From positions 43,217,001 through 43,281,000 of the forward strand of contig JAEOAD010000013.1 of the NCBI GenBank assembly GCA_036365145.1: a stretch of 64,000 nucleotides of DNA. Reading direction: 5' to 3'. The stretch's first letter is position 1, and every line of letters begins with the position of its first letter. The notes beneath the pieces were generated by a model. The model was not told where the DNA came from. It worked only from the letters and a program-made list of their open reading frames with translations, and did not search any database. A program made the translations under genes and the position numbers. Source of the stretch: Orientallactaga sibirica (lineage: Eukaryota > Chordata > Mammalia > Rodentia > Dipodidae). Shown in pieces: positions 23,546 through 34,900 of this stretch.

Positions 23546-24964
23546 AATAAACTAAGCAAGTGAGAAAAGGAGGTTCTCACAGTTGTTACTAAGTGTGTAT
23601 GGGGCAGGTGGCCTGGGTGGGGAGAGAGGGGTGGAGAGTAATAAGAGATGGGTACTCAGGGATATCTCTGAAGACAAGAGAAAGGTTGTATATTTTCCTG
23701 TTTTTTTTTCTTTTTTTCTTTTTGGTTTTTCGAGGTAGGGTCTTGCTCTAGTCCAGGCTGACCTGGAATTCACTATGTAGTCTCAGGGTGTCCTTGAACT
23801 CATGGCGATTCTATGTCTGCCTCCTCCCAAGTGCTGGGATTAAAGGCGTGTGCCACCATGCCTGGCTGCTTTTTTTTTTTTTTATGTGTAAGGTCTCACT
23901 CTAGCCCAGGCTGACCTGGAATTCACTATGTAGTCTCAGAGTGGCCTTGAACTCAAGGCAATCCTCCTACCTCTGCCTCCTGAGTGCTGGGATTAAAAGT
24001 GTAAGCCACCACCCCTGGCTGCCACCTGCTCTTTAGAAGTTAGTAGAAAGCCAAGTAGACTGGAAACCAAAGAAACCTGCAATCTAGTTCTCTTGTGTGA
24101 GACTGCACAAGGTATGTGAGTTTTCCACGCTCGGTATTTATTGATTTAATTAATTAATTAATTAATATTTGGTTTTCTCAGGTAGGGTCTCACTCTAGCT
24201 CAGGCTGACCTGGATGGAATTCACTATGTAGTCTCAGGGCGGCCTCAAACTCCCAGTGATCTTCCTATCTCTGCCTCCCAAGTGCTGGGATTAAAGGCAT
24301 GCGCCACCATGCCCAGCTCCCACTTGTAACGGTAATCTTTTCCACTGTTCACAACATGAACCGTTTATTGATTTCTATATGATAGAACAGAAACTGTTTA
24401 CTAAGGTCAGAATTTCATTGTTCAATGTAGACTTGTTCTCAAGTTGCAATTAAATCAAACTTAACCATGAGTAAAAGAGAAGATTTACTGAATCATCGAA
24501 GTTTCCCCCTATAGGACTAATATTTTCAGTACAACAACAAATTTTGATTTGATATTGTATGTTGCCATGGTCAATGAAACCTAATCAGCTGGATGTGATG
24601 TTGTATGCCTTTAATCCCAGCACTGGGGAGGCAGAGGTAGGAGGACTGCTGTGAGTTCAAGACCAACCTGAGACTACAGAGTGAATTCTAGGTCAGCCTG
24701 GGCTAGAGTGAAACCCTACCTTAAAAAACCAAACCAAACAAAACCAAACCTAAACCATAGCCAGAGGCACAAGGTTCAGAGTGCAAATGAGAGAATTCAA
24801 CCCTGTGGCTGGTGACATAAGCAACATCTGACTAAAATGAAATTAAAGTGTTCTAAAAGTATTTTATAAATTCTTTCCATTAAATTAGACACATTGCCCG
24901 TAAACATTATGAGCATGTGAGTAGCCAGTGCCTGTCTTCTGATGTCGCTTTCTGATGCCCACAG

Positions 24965-26007
24965 GAGACGCTGAGCATAAGCCCTACATCTGTGGGGATG
25001 CAGATTCTGCCTCGACTGTGTTGGATGGGACTGAAGACTACCTCATTCTGGCCTGTGATGGTTTCTATGACACCGTGAACCCTGACGAGGCAGTGAAAGT
25101 TGTGTCTGATCACTTGAAAGAAAATAATGGAGACAGCAGCATGGTTGCCCACAAATTGGTGGCATCAGCTCGTGATGCTGGGTCGAGTGATAACATCACT
25201 GTTATTGTGGTATTCCTGAGGGACATGAACAAAGCTGTAAATGTTAGTGAGGAATCAGATTGGACAGAGAACTCTTTTCAAGGAGGGCAAGAAGATGGTG
25301 GGGATGATAAGGAGAATCATGGAGAGTGCAAACGCCCTTGGCCTCAGCACCAGTGCTCAGCACCAGCCGATCTAGGCTATGAGGGGCGTGTGGATTCATT
25401 CACTGATAGAACTAGCCTGAGCCCAGGGCCCCAAATCAACGTGCTGGAAGACCCAGGCTACCTAGATCTCACACAAATAGAAGCAAGCAAACCTTACAGT
25501 GCCCAGTTTTTGCCACCAGTTGAGATGTTTGGTCCTGGTGCACCAAAGAAAACAAATCTCATTAATGAGCTAATAATGGAGGAAAAGTCAGTCAAATCAT
25601 CTTTGCCTGAACAGAGTGATGCTGGAGAGTTTCTGGCTTCTTTTAATTTGGGTTCAACAGGGCAAGAGATAAGCAGAATGGAGAGCTTGTCTCCTGTCTG
25701 TTATGGGTTGGAAAATGAACAATTCAAGTCCCTGAGAAAAAGAGTTTCTAGATTGTATCACTTTCGCCACCATTATTCCAAGAGGCAGCATGGATTCGGG
25801 TTGAATCCAAAGTTTTATCCAAAGCCTTCTCACAAAATAGGCATTAGCCTGTCCTCACTTATTCGAAGTGGGAAGAGAAACAAGATGTTAAGAAGCTCTC
25901 TGCCATGGAGGGAAAATAGTTGGAAAGGATACAATGAAAGCACAATGCAAGTCAGAAAGAGTAACACTATTCCTTACTCAGATCTCCCCTGGAGCTATAA
26001 AATGTAA
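24965..26007 (+). CDS. PPM1E: PPM1E last coding exon: PP2C C-terminal motifs and tail
   Basis: Acceptor 'gatgcccacag' before 24965; the first two bases complete the Gly codon and the frame then runs 347 codons to TAA at 26005-26007. The first third finishes the PP2C domain: [26 protein letters not shown] (metal-binding Asp codon 25057-25059) and [13 protein letters not shown] (metal-binding Asp codon 25189-25191). The rest is a hydrophilic tail with an acidic stretch ([10 protein letters not shown]) and a basic end ([26 protein letters not shown]). The human tail carries nuclear localisation and is proteolytically trimmed, from memory. The domain is near-identical to human but the tail clearly diverges, and it ends ..PWSYKM, whereas I recall ..PWSYKIE in human. 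The ATG at 24955 is intronic and not a start. Confidence 0.97.
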
Positions 26008-26498
26008 CATCTTTACATCAAAGTAGGCTAGCTAGCTCTCCCTCAAAAAATACCACTATCCGAGTAGAAACAAGGTAGACATTTCTACAATAGACGTGCT
26101 TCATTATGAATCCATGCGTGGCTCAATTCTTAAATGTAAATAGATCTCTAGGGAACCCAAAATAGTGTTTTCAACCTAAAAAAAGTATTGGCGGTTTCAC
26201 TAGCTATATTATACAACTGGTCCCTGTGATGTGTCTCTACACCTCCATATGGCCCCTCTCCACCATCCCTTCACGTCACTAGTGGAAGCTTGAGAGTTAT
26301 TTCAGTCAGTATGTATAGCATTGAAATCGCAACTCAGTTGAAGTCTGGTCTGATGTGCCTAATCTACAGGAAACAATGCAGAATTAAATTTGGCTGGAAA
26401 TGTCCCTCAAGATACTGGGGACTAGGAAGTAGGCCTCCCCACTTTGGGGAGGTAAAAGACTCAAAGCCATATGGGTTTTAACTGGTAATGATGAAAGT

Positions 26499-26504
26499 AA
26501 TAAA
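26499..26504 (+). terminator. PPM1E: Candidate proximal poly(A) signal of PPM1E
   Basis: AATAAA 492 nt after the stop codon. Its use would give a short 3' UTR. Sequence alone cannot show use. Confidence 0.35.
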
Positions 26505-27594
26505 CTAGTATAAAAGTGTCATATTCTCAGACTTGTGAGGCAGTATACAGTCAAAAAATTATTGATTTTTTTTCATGAAAGCAAAAGACTTAAACTATGA
26601 ACATTTTTTAATTAAAATATTTCCTAGGGTTTTAGTTATTTGAGAGTTTCATAACCTGTTATGGTGCTTTGGGTGGAATTTTTGTTACTTGTCATTTTAG
26701 AAGACCATTGTCAGCTGGTTTTAATCTATGATGCAAATATTTTTCACAGTACCTTCATCTCAGGAATACAAGTGGTTTAATAGAGATGTCAGGTACAAAT
26801 ATGTAAGAATCAAAATGCCATTTAAAAGAGAGTTAAAATAGCATTTCTATATTTTCTACTTTTTTTAAGTTCATAGACAGTAAAAGCATTTATTACTGTA
26901 ATATAAAAAGTGGTTCGGAGAATGAAAAATGCTAGTTTTAACTTCTCTAAACTTGTTTTCCCCAAGGGAATGAAGTAGTTGGTATGAAGGAGGCTGGGTA
27001 CTGCCTGAAGTGAAGCCAGCAGGCCATGTGCAGAGGCGAATGCAGACAGATGACTGAGAGCCAGGGCTGCTGAGTGAAAATGGGAAAACTAGCCAGAGCC
27101 TGGCCACATGCAGCAGGCTACAGGGACAGGTCATGTGCTTCTCATCTCAGTATTTAGTTACAGTGGACAGTTTAAGTCGTCTGCGTTTTACTATTTCTAC
27201 AGTTTTAAGCCAAAAGTGTATCTTCAACTAAAGGCAGAAAATACACTAATTATTGGGTTTGTTCAGTGAAGCAGTCTAGATTCTCTGAGAATCATGAATG
27301 TGTCCCTGCACCCCGCCCGCCATCAGCTGTACACAGCCAGGCCAGTGGCCCAAGCAGCTGCTAGAGGGATTGGCCACTCAGACAGCAGGAGCTGAGAAAC
27401 ACCCACCGCCTAATCGTGTTTTTATCTGACAACATAATTACTGTGCATTCTCCAGCAGAGGAGAACTAAGAGCCCCGAATTTTAAAGACACAGACCACTG
27501 TAGCAAGTTACAGGTGCCAGTAAAGCACATTAAAATATTTGTTTTAAAAAGCCCAGCTTCACTTTAGCAACAATCACATTATTAATCTACAGAT

Positions 27595-27600
27595 TTTATT
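27595..27600 (-). terminator. Antisense AATAAA inside the PPM1E 3' UTR (possible distal TRIM37 end)
   Basis: The + strand TTTATT at 27595-27600 is AATAAA on the - strand. It lies about 2.4 kb before the inferred PPM1E 3' end. I recall the human TRIM37 and PPM1E transcript models overlapping tail to tail by a similar amount, so this could end a long TRIM37 transcript. Another antisense AATAAA lies at 26889-26894. Confidence 0.3.
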
Positions 27601-28130
27601 TTTTAAAATGTCGATGTAAGTAGAGATTTGCAGTATTTGTTTCCTCTTAACTTGGAAGTTATTTTTTTCTTTCCACAAGTCTCTGACACATGGCTCCACC
27701 TCTATTGTGTTAGAATTTTCATCATTCTGACGCTTTGCCCCATACACGGACGTCACTCCTGTCTGTCATGTTTTGAAGCCCAGATCTCGCTGACAACCCA
27801 TGAGATGCAGTAGCAGTTTCAAATCACATTATCTAAGGAGATAAAAAAAAACAGAAGCAGCAGGGTATTGGCACACATTATAGCCCAAGACATCTAAGTA
27901 ATGTTGTCTTAATTTTCTGTGCTTATCTACTGGTAACTTTTTTGATCAGAATAAGGCAAAAAGAAAGAAGTGATAAGCTTTTTTTTTTCCAGTGGGCTTA
28001 AAAAATGGGTGGATGAAACTGGGACACAGACCCATTTTTAAAGATCTGATTACATAGCAGTGTTAACTCCATTTCTCATACCATTAGCTCTCTAGAAAAT
28101 AGAGAAAAGTAGTTCTAGTGTGGTCAAGTT

Positions 28131-28136
28131 AATAAA
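28131..28136 (+). terminator. PPM1E: Candidate internal poly(A) signal of PPM1E
   Basis: AATAAA in 'aagttaataaaccaat', about 2.1 kb after the stop codon. Use is not known. Confidence 0.3.
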
Positions 28137-30001
28137 CCAATATTGTAAAAACTAACTTCATTTGTTCACAACATGCATATTTATAAGGTAGTTAGGTACC
28201 ATCTGTAAGGTAAGTCCTTTAAAATTCTATAATATTAAAGTAGTGGTTATTGGTCCGATATATGCTGCTGTTGGTTCTATAAAATAGGTAAAAAGCAGTG
28301 CTTTGTGAAATGCAGTGTTATATCTTGATGCCACTGGTGATAGAAAGTAGTTCCCTTCAGTTCAAATCCTCTGCCCTTATTTGCTGCTTGCTAACGTAAG
28401 CAATAAGTAACCCTCCAACTAATGGTATCTATACATTTCTGTAACTTATATTTAATGATGGTGTATTTGGTGATTGTAAAAACATTAGACAGATATAAAA
28501 GCATATAATATATATTAACTGTAAATGCTGAGGTATATAGTCTGTGAATTATGTGTTTTGTACCTCTATTCATTGTGCAATTTAGTGGTGGTGAAAGTTC
28601 TACACTCAGTCCTTAAAAGAGTGGCAGTATCCCTTTTTCAACTTAACACGATCTGCATCAATTTGTTTGCCTGCTAAGCAAGTTTTGTTAAGACTAGGAA
28701 ATAGTAAAACAAATATAAATTAAAAAGTGTAGTACTGAGTAGGGAAACAGACTTCAAGTCACCAACTGAAGTTATTACTCCTTGTACATTCACTGTGAGT
28801 TTCAAAGGGAGTCAATCCCTAATTTAATGGTTTCCTTTTTCACTTTCTAGATATGTATTTTTGGAGGGATATCTGAGGTTCAGCAACATTACAGCACCAA
28901 ATCCTGGGTTATTAATCCCACTTAGGTCTGTACTACAGAGGTCCGGTAGAAACACACATGTATATATCTTTTCTTTACCTACAAGTGCCATCCATTGTCC
29001 TGGAAGTAATGATTCAAGTCTGTGTTGCATTTAAGTAGGAGGCTCCCGGAAAGTAACATCTTTTCAAAGGACAATGTCAGCAATGTCAATACTGAGTCTA
29101 ACCCTAACCATATTTATAGTGATGTATAGCAACACTGCATTCCCATGACAACCACACTCCATTGCTAGAACACTGTGCCAGTAAGAAGTGCAACATCCAA
29201 TGGGCAGATGAAGATATGATACAGGAAGTAAGTTGTTCAGTGTGTGCAGGTAAAGCTGCTGTGGTTCAAGTACTTCCTTCCCCATCAAAGGCTTGCTGAG
29301 GTTTTGTGAGAAATGATCTAAAGTATTTTAATTTTCAAACATAATTTGTTCACTCAATGATCACTTTCACCTAAGGAAGTCTACAAAAGGAGATACTACA
29401 GTTTTGTTTGCAGTTTCTTTTGGGACTTTTCTTTGGAACATAAATGAGTAAAAGATTTTCTTTCTATCTTTTAAAACCATGTGATGTTAAGAGACAAAAT
29501 ACCCACTCTTTTGATCTGTGAAAAGTTAATGATTTTTTCAAAGCAAAATGATACTGCCAGTATTGTAACAGTTATCTTCCAGACAAATGGTACTGTTGAA
29601 AAAAAAAAAGTTGCTTCTTCCAGCAGCATGTTATCTATTTCAAAGACTTTATTATACTACTTAGAAAATATGAATTAGGATAGGGAATTCCTCAGACACA
29701 GCAGTTGCTTTTGAAAAGGAAATACTTTAATTAACTTTGATGTATTAGATAATGCAGATACATCATTGTAATCTCTCTAGGTGCTCTTTGGTGAGAGACA
29801 AGGTTTCTCTTGTTCATGACATTGCTCTGCCAAGAATTCTCTAAGGAGTGAAGTGAGTCATTTCTTACCAAGTCATCAATTTACAAACCTGCTCTGCAGA
29901 TCACTTTTGAGTTGAGTTGTAATCATAAGTGATCCTTCATGTTTTATTTATTAAAACTGTTTATTCAGGTAAGGAGTATGTTGAAATTTTGCCAATATCT
30001 T

Positions 30002-30007
30002 AATAAA
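30002..30007 (+). terminator. PPM1E: Distal poly(A) signal of PPM1E
   Basis: AATAAA in 'cttaataaaacccagc'. It is the last canonical signal before SINE-rich sequence starts again at 30513, and the distance from the stop fits the human UTR length I recall. Confidence 0.65.
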
Positions 30008-31891
30008 ACCCAGCAATTAAATATCACTAGTCATTTGTGTTTTTCTTAAAGAAAAGTGAGCTATGTTCATTGCTTTACTCTCTCTACTCCTCCTCCCATA
30101 AAAATCTTGAGGTAGTAGTTCTCTTACACTTAAATATGAGCAAACCTGCTAAGTGCTCCTCTCCCAAATCCAGATGAGAGGTGGTAATTGTCCATGTTCT
30201 CCCCACTTACTCAGAACAGAAGGGAAACAGGACTTGCCCATGGCTAAGTGATGACTCCTCAAAACCACTGACTCTTTTTAGACATCTAGGCCTAACTACT
30301 TAAGCTGTCCCTTCACATCATTGCATTTCCTCTGTTAGTTTTAGAAGAAAAGAAATAATCAAGTCAGTTGTGGTTAACAATATTTCTGGAGAATTTCCGT
30401 CAAGAGAGGAACAGGTCAGCTCTAGGCTGGAGCAAGAAACTACATCAGGAAAAATAAAAAATAAATGTGGGACACTGTCAGGAATGATAGATAATAGAAA
30501 AATAGTTTACCAGCCGGGCGTGGTGGTGCACGCCTTTAATCCCAGCACTCTGGAGGCAGAGGTAGGAGGATCGCCGAGAGTTCGAGGCCACCCTGAGACT
30601 ACATAGTTAATTCCAGGCCAGCCTGGGCCAGAGTGAGACCCTTCCTCGAAAAACCAAAAAAAAAGAAAAATAGTTTACCATGTGACTAACTATAGGTTAA
30701 TTGTTAATTAACCAAAAATGAAAAGGTTCCTGACATTAGATACAGTATAAGGGGCAAGTCTACCAAATAAAGTTCTGTAGAAGCTTATGAAACAGTCCTC
30801 TCTGGATGCTATTGAGGGTACACTAACAGCCTGCAGGGTGAGGCAAGGGTTCTGGCTAGGCAAAGCAGAGTAGGAAGACGAAACTCCCTGGTAATGTGTC
30901 AGCCAGAAAAAAAGAGTTCTTAGAAACCCACTTTAGCCAGGCACGGTGGCACATGCCTTTAATCCCAGCAGAGGTAGGAGGATCACTGAGAGTTTGAGGC
31001 CACCCTGATACAACACAGTGAACAACATAGTGAATTCCAGGTCAACCTGGGCTAGAGTGAGACCCTACCTCAAAAAAACAACAACAACAAAATGCTGGGT
31101 GTGATGGCACACACCTTTAATCCCAGCATTTGGAAGGCAGAGGTAGGAGCATCGCTGTGAGTTTGAGAGTTCAAGGCCACCCTGAGACTACAGAATGAGA
31201 TCCAAGTCAGCCTGAGCTAGAATGAGACCCCACCTAGAACCGTCCCTAAATAGAGCTTTAAAACTTCTAGAAATCTTGACTAGGAAGGCATGTATTTATT
31301 GATGTGGTAACTAGAGGTAGAATGAGGAGAAATCTAAAAATATTGCTGTGGAAAGACTAAAATGAATATGCAAAGAAGAAAATAACTCAAAGAGTTTTCC
31401 ATTTTCCAAGACTTAAAAAAAAAAACAACAAAACAGGTTTAGACCAGGCATGGTGGTGCATGCCTTTAGTCCCAGCACTCGGCAGAGGGTAGGAGGATCA
31501 CCGTGAGTTTGAGGCCACCCTGAGACTACAGAGTGAATTCCAGGTCAGCCTGGACTAGAGTGAAACCCTATCTTGAAAAACAAACAAAAAATCCCAGGTT
31601 TTCCCTATGTTGCCCAAGCTGACTTTGAAATAGTCTCTATTTTCTAAACTTTCTGTAACTACTTTTATAATTTCAAAGAGTAAATTGGATTAAGAAATTA
31701 GAGCTGAGGCTGGAGAGATAGCTCAGTGATTAAAGCATTTGTCTGCAAAGTCTAAGGACCAGGTTTGATTCCTCACAGTGCCCATGTAAAACCAGATGCA
31801 CAAGGTGACACATGTATTTGGAGTTAATTTGCATGATTTAAGGCCCTGGCATGCCCATTCTTTCTCAAATAAATATTTAAAAATTTTTAAA

Positions 31892-32200
31892 TAGGCTGGA
31901 GAGACAACTCTGGATAAAGTTCTTGCTACTCCAGCCTGAGTACCCAAGTTTGACCCCTAACCCCTGCATAAAAAGCTGGCCATGGTGGCAGGCTTCTATA
32001 ATCCCAGCATGGCAAAATGGGAGGTGCAGAGAGAAGCCTTTCAAACCAGAAGCTTGGAAGCTCAAAGAGCACAGGAGAGAAAGAAGCCTTGCCTCCTTGA
32101 GGTAGAAGGCAAAGACTGACACCTAAAACTGTCTTCTGATTTCCACACATACACCGCCTCACACGCACATGTGCACGCGCGTACACACACACACACATAC
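31892..32200 (+). mobile_element. Old composite rodent SINE (B3/RSINE1-like)
   Basis: A B2/B3-like head (ggctggagagacaactctgg) leads into a B1-like middle (ctggccatggtggcaggctt) and a CA-rich tail (tgtcttctgatttccacac then acac repeats). This chimeric order resembles the older composite SINEs seen in mouse. Similar composites occur at 48790-49000 (-), 52195-52440 (+) and 58400-58700 (+). Confidence 0.55.
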
Positions 32201-33134
32201 AAAAGGTTTTTTTTTTTTGAGGGAGGATCTTGTTCTAGCTCAGGTTGACAGGGAATTCACTATATAGTCTCAGGGTGACCTTGAACTCACAGTGACACTC
32301 CTACCTCTACCTCCCAAGTGTTGGGATTAAGAGTGTGTGCTACCATACCCGGCTGCACCAGTATTTTAAAAAATAATTCAGCATTTTAAAATTACACTGT
32401 CAAACCAGGCATGGTGATGTGACGCCTTTAATCCCAGCATTTGTGAGGCAGAGGTAGGAGGAGTGCTGTGAGTTTGAGGCTACCCTGAGACTAATAGTGA
32501 ATTCCAGGTCAGCCTGGACTAGAGTGAGAGCCTGCCTTGAAAAATAAAAAATAAAAATAAAAAATTACAATGTCAAATTAAGGCCATTACTTGGGGTGCT
32601 AACTAAAAATTAAAGACAAAAAAGACTGAAAATTTAAAAATAGTAAACAGGATTTACAGGGGCTGTAGAGATGGCTCAGTGGTTAAGGTATTTGCCTACA
32701 AGGCCAAAAGATCCCTGTTTGATTCTCCAGGACCCATGTAAGCCAGATGCACAAGGGGGTGCATGCCTCTGGAGTTCATTTGCAGCAGCTGGAGGCCCTG
32801 GCATGCCCATTATCTCTCTCTTTCTCTCAAATAAATAAAATATATTTTTAAAATGCTTGCAAAACATGATGGCTGGGGTTCAATTTCCCAGTACCCACAT
32901 AAAGCCAGATACATGAAGTGTTGTCTCACTGCCTCTCTCAAATAAATAATATGTTTTAAAAAGTATATGGACAAAAAAAATATCAAAAAATGTTTTAAGC
33001 CGGTTGTGGTGGCGCACACCTTTAATCCCAGCACTCAGGAGGCAGAGGTAGGAGGATCGCGGTGAGTTCAAGGCCACCCTGAGATTACATAGTGAACTCC
33101 AGGTCAGCCTGGGCCAGAGTGAGACCCTACCTCG

Positions 33135-33172
<38 letters not shown>

Positions 33173-34504
33173 TATTTATTTATTTAGTTTTTCCAAGGTA
33201 GGTTCTTGCTCTAGTCCAGGCTGACCTGAAATTCACTATATATTCTTAGGCTGGCCTCAAACTCCCAGCAATCCTATCTCAGTCTCCTGAGTGCTGGGAT
33301 TAAAGGCATGTGCCACTATGCCCAGCTAGACTTTTTTAAAAAATTTATTTATTTGACAGAGCACTAGAGAGAAAGAGGCAGGCAGACACAGACACACACA
33401 GAATAGGTGCACCAGGCCTCCAGCCACTGCAAACAAACTTCAGGTGTATGCGCCCCCTTGTACATTTGGCTTATGTGGGTCCTGGAGAGTCGAACCAGGA
33501 TCCTTTGACTTTGCAGGCAAACACCTTAACCGCTAAGCCATCTCTCCAGCCCCCAAATAAGTTTTTAAAACGCCAGTAATAATTCCAAGCATTTGCGGGT
33601 AGAACTGAAGTCTTATATGTCACTAGGGGGAGATGAAATGGTAGCACCTCATGTGGAAGCTCCTAGGCTTCTCACAGTGATACTTACACTTATCTGTGCG
33701 GCTCAGTGCCATGAACTGACCCCAATGACCTGGCAAACTTCACAGGCTTACAGCAAAGTCTTCCCCCACACTGCTGATCTCAAAGACCAGCTTCAAGCTC
33801 AGGGGTCTTCACGATACTGTCACTGTTGATTAGCCAGCTCTAAGCTTGGGGATTCCCACTTGTTGGATAAGTAACTCAAGCAATGCAGAGCTCAGGGAAG
33901 TGCTGTCTTCTCATTAGTTTTGCTATGAGTAAAGGGTATACACATGACCCCAAAAAGGAGAAACCCATGGGCTGTCAACAGCCAAGCTTCCTCAAGTTTC
34001 TGGAACCCGAATTTTTCTTGGAAGTTCATTACTTGCCTGGCATTCTACAAAACAGCCATACCTGCTAATCACATGGTTGACTTTCTGGTGTGGCCAGCCC
34101 CACCCTGAAGCAGCTTATTAGCATAAACTACCCAGTATAACTCCTATCACGTAGAAAATTCCAAGAATTTAGAGGTTATTTCCCAGAACATGGAATGCTA
34201 GCCAACGTCAAAATACTTTTATCGTCATGAGTTTGAAGCCACCCTGAGACTACATAGTGAATTCCAGGTCAGCCTGGGCTACAGCAAGACCCTGCCTCAA
34301 AAAAAAAAAAAAAAAATTAGAGTGAGACAGAATTGGCATGCCAGAGACTCAGCCATTGCAATCGAATGCCAGATGCTTCCACCACCTAGTGGGCATGTGC
34401 GACCTTGCACTTGCCTTACCTGACATGGGATCTGGAGAGTCAAATGTTGGTCCTTGGGCTTCACATTTGCCAATCCTAACCATAGGCATACAGAATCTGT
34501 ATAC

Positions 34505-34900
34505 AAGTTTTCGTAATAATAAGTAATCTAAAATAGAAATGAACCAAATGCACTTCAGTGGATAAACGAGTAAGCTGGAATACTAGCTGACAATAAAAAA
34601 GGAATTGGGTACAAATTCATGCCAAGTGCACACTACTACATGAAAGGCTGTGTATTGTGTGATTCCATTTATAGGCCTCCATAGAAAAGAGAAAACTAAA
34701 AGGACAAAAGAGAAATCAACAGTACCCAGGACTTTGCCACCAGATTATACACAAGGGAAGTACCACAAGGAACTTCTTAGGAAGAGTGAAATGTTCTGTG
34801 TAGTTCTGTGGTGGTGGAAACAACATTTGTCAAAATGTACAGACTGTGTGTGGCCCAAAGACAGAATTTTAATATATGTAAATTTTAAAAATCAACAAGG
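34505..34900 (+). mobile_element. Ancient L1 3'-end fragment
   Basis: The phrases 'gaaccaaatgcacttcagtg', 'gtgtattgtgtgattccatt' and 'gaaatgttctgtgtagttct' occur in the order found near the 3' end of old mammalian L1M elements. It is heavily diverged and has no coding frame. The 149-codon frame at 34650-35099 runs through it and is not a gene. Confidence 0.6.

Larger units (their letters stand above)
17531..24964 (+). other. PPM1E: PPM1E intron with HSPE1 retrocopy and SINE clusters
   Basis: The longest PPM1E intron in the window. B1: + at 17723-17780 (truncated), 19590-19745, 22050-22125 (fragment), 22125-22260, 22320-22490, 24590-24750; - at 18345-18512, 18785-18945, 18950-19100, 20055-20215, 20217-20360, 20375-20525, 21620-21775, 21905-22040 (internally shortened), 23710-23870, 23875-24020, 24140-24320. 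DIP: - at 18262-18340 (fragment), 19120-19320, 19330-19480; + at 21235-21412, 21428-21595, 22675-22860. An ID-like monomer on - is at 18662-18750. Unique stretches without a supported gene: 19750-20045, 20530-21230, 22865-23440 and 24750-24964. Confidence 0.85.
26008..30025 (+). other. PPM1E: PPM1E 3' UTR
   Basis: About 4.0 kb of unique sequence after the stop codon, with no full SINE although B1/DIP copies fill everything else at this scale. The length agrees with the long human PPM1E 3' UTR as I recall it. It ends at an AATAAA at 30002-30007, so cleavage is expected around 30020-30030. Earlier candidate signals are at 26499-26504 and 28131-28136. Open frames of 60-87 codons inside it on both strands show no recognisable protein. 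Confidence 0.82.

Noticed and set aside
24955..24957. ATG that would start a 350-codon PPM1E-like protein
   Set aside because: It is upstream of the splice acceptor at 24963-24964; the frame continues from the exon ending at 17530, so it is internal to the gene's intron-exon border.
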